In this document: one piece after another, positions 52,571-58,674 of the stretch | Layout: every line of letters starts with the position of its first letter | Position numbering within the stretch: position 1 is the stretch's first letter | DNA from: Arcticibacter svalbardensis MN12-7 | GTDB taxonomy: Bacteria > Bacteroidota > Bacteroidia > Sphingobacteriales > Sphingobacteriaceae | Length of the DNA: 58,674 nucleotides | Reading direction: 5' to 3' | NCBI RefSeq assembly: GCF_000403135.1 | Contig: NZ_AQPN01000125.1 | Location: forward strand, 1 to 58,674 | Notes under the pieces: generated by a model | Database searches by the model: none | The model's input: the letters and a program-made list of their open reading frames with translations, nothing else | What the model was told of the DNA's origin: nothing | Made by a program: the position numbers and the translations under genes

Positions 52571-55480
52571 TTAAAGTTCAATAAAGAACTCTGCAAGATT
52601 TTTATCATGATCTAAATTGAGCTTTTTACGCAATCGGTACCTTCTGATTTCCACTCCTCTTAACGAAATATTTAGGAGAGAGGCAATTTCCTTGCTGCTC
52701 ATATTCATGCGCATATAAGCACAAAGTTTCAGATCATTCGGAACAAGATTAGGGTGTTGAGATTTTAGCTTCTTGAAAAAGTTTTCATGAGCATCATTAA
52801 AACTCTTTTCAAAAATATGAAAGTCCCGTTCATCATTTAATCCTTCATCAATTACATGCTCTATACGCTTTAATTGATTCTCTCCTAATTTTGATCCCGA
52901 GTTATCTTTAAGTTTATGCAGTTCATCTCGAATTTTCTGTAACAGTTCGTTCTTAGAAACAATGTTCATCGCTGAACTAGCCAGCTCTCTGCTTTTACTT
53001 TCAAGGTCTGTCTGCAACTGCTTATTCTTAATGTTTATTATTTTTTGCTCTGAAAGTATAGATTCTTGTTTCAAATGCTCTTCTTGTTCATGTTTAAGCT
53101 TCTGACCTATCCTTTCCTGATGTCTTCTTATGTTGGCAAAATAAAGTTTTCTTAAAAGCAAAAAGGCCCCAATATGTATGGCTATATAAAATAGTAATGC
53201 CCAAAAACTCAAATACCAAGGAGGAAGTATGGTAAACGTAAATGCTGAAACATCTGATTTTATCTTTCCATCTATTAAAGCCCTAACTTTAAAAGTATAT
53301 TTACCCTGACTCAAATTTGTAAATTCTTTAGCTGCTTGTGAACTTAAGGGGGACCATTGATCTGAGTACCCTTCGAGATAGTATTGATAGCTAATTTTGG
53401 CTTGTCTATAATAGGGTAATGAGTAAGATATTTTAATATTATTTAATCTATAAGGTATTTCAGTGGGCCCTGAAGCAACAGTCTCCGATATAACACGGTT
53501 ACCATACGTAATATTCTCTATAGCTCTTATTAACACTTTAGGTATATGACTAGGACTATAATCATTAGTATTATTTCCTGTATAAATAGCAAATCCTTCA
53601 TCTATACTAATCAAATATAATGAACCATTAATCCGGCTAATATTTTCGTAATACTGCACCATACGACCATCCAGAACTGTAAAACGTGATGAGTCCACCT
53701 TAATTTTACCTGCTTCTTCAAAATTCACCAGCGCTACTTTCCCATGATTAATGAACCAATACTTCTTAGGTGCAGCTGAGATTATTTTATTTGAAAGTCT
53801 GAATAATCCTAAGCCCCGGTTGAGTTGTTGATATTTGGCAAAGCTGTTGCTAATTTCATCGAAAATATAAAAGCCTGAATCAGAGGAGAAAACAACCTGA
53901 TTTTCTATCTTAAACACATTAATATGATAACTCCCTGGTAGACCATTTTTACGACTATAATAGTCAATTTTAATTACTTTCCGAAGGTCATTACTCAGTT
54001 GTAACTTATATAATCCCTTATAAGCATGTCCAACCCATATTTGTCCTTTATTATCTTGTTCGAGATATCTGGAGGGTTCATTAAAGCCACTAATTTTATG
54101 AGAATAAACCCACTTTCCACTCGTTCCTTTACGGTAAACAATCAATCCATTATAGGTACCTTGAATAAAATAGGCTGGATTTAAAGCTAGTCTTCGTATT
54201 ATCCATCCACCACTAACTGAAGATATCTTGGTTAGTACATTTCCCGTCACAGCAAACGTCCCATCATTATGACCACATAATAACTGTCCATCAATTAAAG
54301 AGAGATCCCACACCTGCCCCTGAGAGTTAGGCACAAGTTGAAAGTCAAATAGCTGAAAGTTTGACAACTCTACTGTTGAATTTAAATCACTATAGAACAA
54401 TCCATGATTTGTACCCAGATAGATTTTATTCTGATGAATTATACTGGAATAAACTGTTCCTATATCTCCTTTTTTGTCAAAATAAAAATACAAAGAAGAA
54501 TTTAGTTCAATTCGATCAATACCGTTATCCAACCCTGCCCATAAATTTTGTTCGTTATCTGAATAAAGACTAAGTACCGTGTTATTCTGTAACCCACTGG
54601 ATTTATTGATACGCTGCACGATACGACCAGATTCGTCCAATATCACTATTCCATTTAGAATAGTCCCAAACGCAAAGTATCTGCCCATAACCACACATCC
54701 ATTGTTCAATTGATAAGTTTTTAAAAATACATCAGCTTGATTGACAAATGGTTTTATAGTGCTTCCATCATAAATAAATAACCCTTCTTTTGCTGTGCCT
54801 ATTAAAAACCTATTACCGGAGAATGGTAATACGCTCAATACAGCAGCTGAGCCAAGAATTTCACTCCCATTAACATCATCCAATTTATTTCCCTTAAGTT
54901 CAAAGAAACCGTTTCCCATCGCCTTTACAAAGAAATGAGACCCTGCTTTTAAAAGAAAATAGAAAGGTGTCTTAGATTCAACTATATGGATTTTTCCACT
55001 TTCAAATATAAATATGGATCCAAATGATTGAAATATAACTCGTTTTCCATCAACAAAGATCTTCCAGATTTCATCTTTTAATGTATAATTTTCAGGAAGT
55101 AGTTTAAGGAAGGATGTGTACACAAATCGACCCCTAGTATTATAAGCCCAGTATCCAAATTCTCCAAAAGCACCTACATATACTTTACCTTTGCCATCGG
55201 CAGATACTGATCGAACAATTAAATGATTTGGCAGTTTATACTGTTGCCAGTAGTGTCCATCGAAAGAAAGCAAACCTTCAGAATTACCATAATACATAAT
55301 CCCGCTTTGATCCTTAGTAATACACCAATTTTGATTTCCCGAATGATAAGTTGTTTTTGTGTAATTCTGAACGTATGGGACACCCAGACTTTTTATATCA
55401 CTAGCTCTCGTGATTTCACTTGTCCATATAAGCATGACTGTGCACAATAGAAAAACTCCGGCATCCCTAAGTTTATGCAT
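52571..55480 (-). CDS. Membrane-spanning one-component PUL regulator (propeller + Y_Y_Y + LuxR-type HTH)
   Basis: A 969-residue protein with a signal-like N terminus (about 8-26), a periplasmic beta-propeller (~40-640, repeated blades such as 'WCITKDQSGIMYYGNSEGLL'), and a Y_Y_Y domain ('ISYQYYLEGYSDQWSPLSSQ'). One membrane helix lies at about 757-776 ('LSFWALLFYIAIHIGAFLLL'). A cytosolic coiled coil (~790-860) follows, and the C-terminal ~70 residues are a LuxR-type HTH ('MSSKEIASLLNISLRGVEIR'). No histidine-kinase or receiver domain is seen, so sensing and DNA binding sit in one chain. It probably switches on the adjacent susC promoter on binding a glycan product. Confidence 0.92.
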   Translation of the reverse strand: MHKLRDAGVFLLCTVMLIWTSEITRASDIKSLGVPYVQNYTKTTYHSGNQNWCITKDQSGIMYYGNSEGLLSFDGHYWQQYKLPNHLIVRSVSADGKGKVYVGAFGEFGYWAYNTRGRFVYTSFLKLLPENYTLKDEIWKIFVDGKRVIFQSFGSIFIFESGKIHIVESKTPFYFLLKAGSHFFVKAMGNGFFELKGNKLDDVNGSEILGSAAVLSVLPFSGNRFLIGTAKEGLFIYDGSTIKPFVNQADVFLKTYQLNNGCVVMGRYFAFGTILNGIVILDESGRIVQRINKSSGLQNNTVLSLYSDNEQNLWAGLDNGIDRIELNSSLYFYFDKKGDIGTVYSSIIHQNKIYLGTNHGLFYSDLNSTVELSNFQLFDFQLVPNSQGQVWDLSLIDGQLLCGHNDGTFAVTGNVLTKISSVSGGWIIRRLALNPAYFIQGTYNGLIVYRKGTSGKWVYSHKISGFNEPSRYLEQDNKGQIWVGHAYKGLYKLQLSNDLRKVIKIDYYSRKNGLPGSYHINVFKIENQVVFSSDSGFYIFDEISNSFAKYQQLNRGLGLFRLSNKIISAAPKKYWFINHGKVALVNFEEAGKIKVDSSRFTVLDGRMVQYYENISRINGSLYLISIDEGFAIYTGNNTNDYSPSHIPKVLIRAIENITYGNRVISETVASGPTEIPYRLNNIKISYSLPYYRQAKISYQYYLEGYSDQWSPLSSQAAKEFTNLSQGKYTFKVRALIDGKIKSDVSAFTFTILPPWYLSFWALLFYIAIHIGAFLLLRKLYFANIRRHQERIGQKLKHEQEEHLKQESILSEQKIINIKNKQLQTDLESKSRELASSAMNIVSKNELLQKIRDELHKLKDNSGSKLGENQLKRIEHVIDEGLNDERDFHIFEKSFNDAHENFFKKLKSQHPNLVPNDLKLCAYMRMNMSSKEIASLLNISLRGVEIRRYRLRKKLNLDHDKNLAEFFIEL

Positions 55481-55643
55481 TAATGATTGGATTTAATATT
55501 AGTCAACACTTGAAGATAACAATTACTATTTTGATACCATTTTTTAAATAAAGAAAACTGCGAGAATAATAAAAAAGAAATTAAACCTACATTTTTACTC
55601 CAGCCACTCTCTTTAATTTAAAAGAGTTAAGCTTTTTGATCGA

Positions 55644-56624
55644 TCAGATCTCAGGCTGAGTCACTTTAATAGAATAATTTCCTTTTAACCTTTTATTCAA
55701 ATTAACCTGCATAGGAATCTTTACATAATATCCTGTACCATCGTAAAGTCGCTTTCTGGGATGAGCCTGGCAGTCTTCAGAACAACAGCCATCCAATTTA
55801 ACGCCACATGCATCACATTGAGTAAAATGCTCATTGCACTCCGGATTAGCACAATTAATCATCTTAGCCGTTGTCTTTCCACAATTAGAACAAGTAGAAA
55901 TCACAACAGGATTAACTTTATTTACATCAACAGCTACCCGATTATCAAACACGTAACACTTACCTTCAAAATCTTCACCTCCAGCTTCCTTTCCATACTT
56001 AATTATCCCTCCATGTAATTGGTACACTTCAGGAAATCCTTCGTGAAGAAGTAAGGCAGAGGCTTTTTCACATTTAATTCCACCCGTACAGTAAGTAATA
56101 ATCTTCTTATCCTTATACTGAGCAAGCTCATTAATCATAGCAGGAAAATCGCGAAAATTATCAATATCCAGCGTAACTGCATTTTTAAATTTACCCAAAG
56201 CATGTTCATAATTGGATCGCACATCCAAAATAACCACATCATCCCTATCTTTCATCTCCAAAAACTCATTAGGCTCCAAATGAATCCCTGTTTTCTCCTG
56301 AGGATTTATAATACCTGGATCACGCAATCCGGAATGCACTATTTCCGACTTATACCGACAATGCATCTTAATAAAAGAAGGCTCCTCTACATCGTCAATT
56401 TTAAATTCCGCAGAATCAAAAATAGGATTAGCTTTCAAATGGTTCATATAGGCATCACAGGATGCTTTAGTTCCAGATACAGTTCCATTCAAACCTTCGT
56501 CGGCTACGATAATTCGGCCAACAAGTTTCAATGATTTACAAAATTCAAGATGATCGGTCGCAAATTGCCCGGCGTTCTCTATTGTCGTATAACAATAGTA
56601 TAGTATAGTCTGATAGTGTGTCAT
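55644..56624 (-). CDS. trhO: tRNA uridine(34) hydroxylase TrhO (rhodanese-like)
   Basis: A 326-residue YceA/TrhO protein that oxidises tRNA U34 to 5-hydroxyuridine. The N-terminal acylphosphatase-like part ('RIIVADEGLNGTVSGT') is followed by a rhodanese domain (~125-225) with Cys179 in 'ITYCTGGIKC'. The C-terminal Cys-rich part ('CSNCGKTTAKM' and 'CDACGVKLDGCCSEDC') is family-typical. A promoter, TTG-N19-TAACTTTG, lies just upstream. Confidence 0.95.
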   Translation of the reverse strand: MTHYQTILYYCYTTIENAGQFATDHLEFCKSLKLVGRIIVADEGLNGTVSGTKASCDAYMNHLKANPIFDSAEFKIDDVEEPSFIKMHCRYKSEIVHSGLRDPGIINPQEKTGIHLEPNEFLEMKDRDDVVILDVRSNYEHALGKFKNAVTLDIDNFRDFPAMINELAQYKDKKIITYCTGGIKCEKASALLLHEGFPEVYQLHGGIIKYGKEAGGEDFEGKCYVFDNRVAVDVNKVNPVVISTCSNCGKTTAKMINCANPECNEHFTQCDACGVKLDGCCSEDCQAHPRKRLYDGTGYYVKIPMQVNLNKRLKGNYSIKVTQPEI

Positions 56625-56664
56625 ATATTCATTGATACTGTTGCAAACAGCGTTAAATGCGGTG

Positions 56665-56694
56665 CAAAGTTAAAAAATTATTATTTATGCTCAA
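56665..56694 (-). promoter_or_regulatory. Promoter of trhO
   Basis: The minus strand reads TTG (56692-56694), 19 bases, then TAACTTTG (56665-56672), the Bacteroidota consensus with ideal spacing. Its -33 part lies inside the 3' end of the upstream protease gene. The predicted leader is about 34 bases. Confidence 0.75.
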
Positions 56695-58408
56695 GCTTTT
56701 CTGCTAAAGCAACTGCATTATAAGCATTTACAATGCCCCCTGAAACACATACTTCAGTAAAATTAACCCGTTTACTCGTTCTTTCATCTTCCACTTTAAC
56801 CTTCTGTTCCACTTTTGCGACAGACTTCATGAGAATATCCTTTACTTGTACAGCACTTAAAGAAGGAAAGTATGAACGTATCAAAGCCGCCACACCCGCT
56901 ACTACAGGAGAAGCCATACTTGTACCATCATTCTCTTTATATTTAGACTTAGGAATCGTAGAATTAATTTTTACCCCGGGAGCAAAGATATCTACAGTAC
57001 GTTTTCCATAATTTGAAAAGCTGGCTACTAAAGATCCATCATTTTTCCATCCTGAAGCACCTACTTCAATCCAGTTTGCAGCCTTTGGAAATGAATATTG
57101 AATCGTATCTGTTTCAATCTTCATAGGAGGAAGCGATCGCTGCCCCATAGGCATTTGGTTACCGCTTTGCTGAGGAAGAGGAATACGAAGAGGTTTGGGT
57201 GCATTCCAGAAATTTGGATCCTTATCATCAGCATAAAAAGGATTAGGAAAATTATTGGTAACATCTGTATTCACTCCCTCATTTCCTGCAGCATGTACTA
57301 AAAGCACATCTTTGGATGCTGCATAACGAACGGCACTATCTACTAGTTTTTTGTCCCATGAATACGACTTTCCAAAACTCATGTTGATCACTTTAGCACC
57401 ATTGTCCACGGCATAAATTATTGCATTAGCAACATCTTTATCCCGCTCATCCCCATCTGGCACTGCTCTCACAGACATAATCCTTACATTATCTGCCACT
57501 CCTTTTATTCCAATCGTATTCGTCCTGTCTGCCCCGATAATACCAGCAACATGTGTACCATGCTCGGCATCTGGACCAGTTACATCATCGTTTCCATAAT
57601 GATGTTCTTTCCCATTAGTATATATATCACCGATGGAATCACGAGGATCGTAATTAACGTTTAAATGATAATTAATCTCGCTGGAGTAATACTTTAACGC
57701 TTCTTCAATATCTTCCTTAACCTTATCAAAATCAGATTCCTTTCTCAGTTCAGACTTAATAATTTTAAGTGCTTTAGATTCTTGTTCATTTTGAGCTTTG
57801 TAGTTATCAAAATCTTTCAAATCAGGTTTCTTCTTTCCAATGCGTTCCAAAATTGTATTAAGATATTTATCAAGTTTAGAATAATTTTCATATCCAAAAC
57901 GAGCCATTTCAAGTTTACCCATATAATCAGTCACCATTCTTTTATACAGATTAAACTCAGCACGCTCCTCTTTAGTTAACGGAGTAGAATTAACCACAGC
58001 AGCATACTGATCCTCATACTTCCGAATCATCCTTAGTACCTCCAGATTATCATAACGAACCGATGCTTTTGAAGATCCCAGGAAGTTCCATCCATGTACG
58101 TCGTCTGCAAATCCATTTTTATCATCATCTTTATTATTAGATGCAATCTCTTTAGGATTCACGTACATCACGCGTTTTAGATCTTCATGATCACTCTGTA
58201 CACCTCCGTCAATAACCGCGACGATTACAGGTACACTTTTTTTTCCTTTCAGTAATTCTGAATATGCTTTTTCTGTACTCACTCCAAATACTCCATCATT
58301 TTGAAGATCCAGGTTGAACCAATTAGGTTTAGGAGAGTCCTTTTTTTGAGCGATAACAGCAAATGGCAAAAATGCCGCTATTAGTAGTAATTTATTGAAG
58401 AAGTTCAT
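56681..58408 (-). CDS. Secreted S8 subtilisin-like protease with helical insert
   Basis: A 575-residue exported protease with a signal peptide (1-20). The catalytic residues are Asp67 ('VAVIDGGVQSDHED'), His283 ('EHGTHVAGIIGA'), Asn376 ('VHAAGNEG') and Ser497 ('NDGTSMASPVVAG'). The insert between Asp and His is about 215 residues, against roughly 35-60 in subtilisin. Its middle (~120-245) is charged and helical and begins after 'GWNFLG'. There is no propeptide and no T9SS sorting domain, so it is probably periplasmic or Sec-exported. The substrate is unknown. Confidence 0.92.
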   Translation of the reverse strand: MNFFNKLLLIAAFLPFAVIAQKKDSPKPNWFNLDLQNDGVFGVSTEKAYSELLKGKKSVPVIVAVIDGGVQSDHEDLKRVMYVNPKEIASNNKDDDKNGFADDVHGWNFLGSSKASVRYDNLEVLRMIRKYEDQYAAVVNSTPLTKEERAEFNLYKRMVTDYMGKLEMARFGYENYSKLDKYLNTILERIGKKKPDLKDFDNYKAQNEQESKALKIIKSELRKESDFDKVKEDIEEALKYYSSEINYHLNVNYDPRDSIGDIYTNGKEHHYGNDDVTGPDAEHGTHVAGIIGADRTNTIGIKGVADNVRIMSVRAVPDGDERDKDVANAIIYAVDNGAKVINMSFGKSYSWDKKLVDSAVRYAASKDVLLVHAAGNEGVNTDVTNNFPNPFYADDKDPNFWNAPKPLRIPLPQQSGNQMPMGQRSLPPMKIETDTIQYSFPKAANWIEVGASGWKNDGSLVASFSNYGKRTVDIFAPGVKINSTIPKSKYKENDGTSMASPVVAGVAALIRSYFPSLSAVQVKDILMKSVAKVEQKVKVEDERTSKRVNFTEVCVSGGIVNAYNAVALAEKLEHK

Positions 58409-58674
58409 TCAGAGTATTTCCTTTTTAATTAATGTATTTTAACGCAGTTTGACCATTTAAATTTCAGTCACTGCTACTTAATATTAGAGATCAATAACAG
58501 ACAAACAATAGTGATCTCTACAAGTTTAATAAATCTTTTGGTTTAACGGTAAGATGCGCATTGAAGATTGAGTTAAAACATCACCTGACCTTACACCATA
58601 CTAAGAATGATATAAACTCAAATTACTACGTTTAAACTGTCTTGTGATGCATAAAAGGCATCAGTAAATGAATC
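58409..58674. other. Intergenic end of the window
   Basis: No gene is seen. TAGAGATCA (58485-58493) and TGATCTCTA (58512-58520) form a 9-bp inverted repeat with an 18-base loop, and TGATGC/GCATCA forms a 6-bp hairpin near the end. Neither has a U-tract. The region probably carries the promoter of the protease gene, but no consensus match was clear. Confidence 0.5.

Noticed and set aside
55481-55643. Terminator between trhO and the regulator gene
   Set aside because: A CTCTTT/AAAGAG stem exists near 55610, but it is short, A/T-only in much of its length and lacks a U-tract on the relevant strand.
1-58674. tRNA, rRNA, insertion sequences and prophage genes
   Set aside because: I looked for cloverleaf-like segments, transposase or integrase motifs and phage structural genes, and found nothing I could support.

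Overview
The window looks like a chromosomal segment of a Bacteroidota bacterium, probably Sphingobacteriaceae (Pedobacter or Mucilaginibacter-like). The evidence is a SusC/SusD pair with carbohydrate-active enzymes, a secreted protease with a type IX secretion (T9SS) C-terminal sorting domain, promoters of the Bacteroidota type (TTTG, about 19 nt, TAnnTTTG), a zinc-free L36 and S14, and the gene order purH-mreBCD-mrdA-rodA. The genus is an inference from protein style. No database was searched.

Layout. (1) 1-4.1 kb: a CBS-pair protein, a [2Fe-2S] thioredoxin-like ferredoxin, a TIGR01777-type epimerase overlapping a class I photolyase, and a sugar-phosphate-type nucleotidyltransferase. (2) 4.3-19.3 kb, minus strand: a ribosomal protein supercluster, rplC-D-W-B-rpsS-rplV-rpsC-rplP-rpmC-rpsQ-rplN-X-E-rpsN-rpsH-rplF-R-rpsE-rpmD-rplO-secY-map-infA-rpmJ-rpsM-K-D-rpoA-rplQ. 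It runs from a clear promoter and structured leader to a strong terminator. rpsJ (S10) is not in front of rplC. Three intergenic gaps hold inverted repeats that may be regulatory. (3) 19.7-26.2 kb: purN and purH flank about 4.4 kb of accessory DNA. That DNA carries a YefM/YoeB toxin-antitoxin module with a recognisable operator, an SDR oxidoreductase with an AraC regulator, a 500-bp near-empty stretch and an unrecognised 327-residue protein. (4) 26.3-31.9 kb: the rod-shape and elongation operon mreB-mreC-mreD-mrdA-rodA. (5) 31.9-42.2 kb: a partly disordered protein, thymidine kinase, a T9SS-sorted subtilase, a PBP4-type carboxypeptidase, aspartate-semialdehyde dehydrogenase, a lamin-tail surface protein, YebC, and a repeat protein broken by a frameshift inside its repeats. 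(6) 42.2-55.5 kb, minus strand: a polysaccharide utilization locus of a membrane-spanning one-component regulator, SusC, SusD, GH144-like, GH43-like and GH3 enzymes. The GH144 + GH3 pair suggests beta-1,2-glucan as substrate. (7) 55.6-58.4 kb: the tRNA hydroxylase TrhO and a second subtilase with a large helical insert.

How they work together. The supercluster makes ribosome, translocon and RNA polymerase alpha parts. purN and purH act in purine synthesis. Mre/PBP2/RodA build the lateral wall and DacB trims it, while Asd feeds diaminopimelate synthesis. In the PUL, the regulator is predicted to sense a glycan fragment in the periplasm and switch on susC from a promoter just downstream. A terminator-like hairpin after susD probably lowers enzyme expression relative to SusCD.

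Most of the window is ordinary core genome. I do not see a clearly new defence or mobile system. The best leads are the frameshifted tandem-repeat gene, the orphan 327-residue protein, the PUL with its regulator and attenuator, and the leaders and hairpins of the ribosomal cluster.
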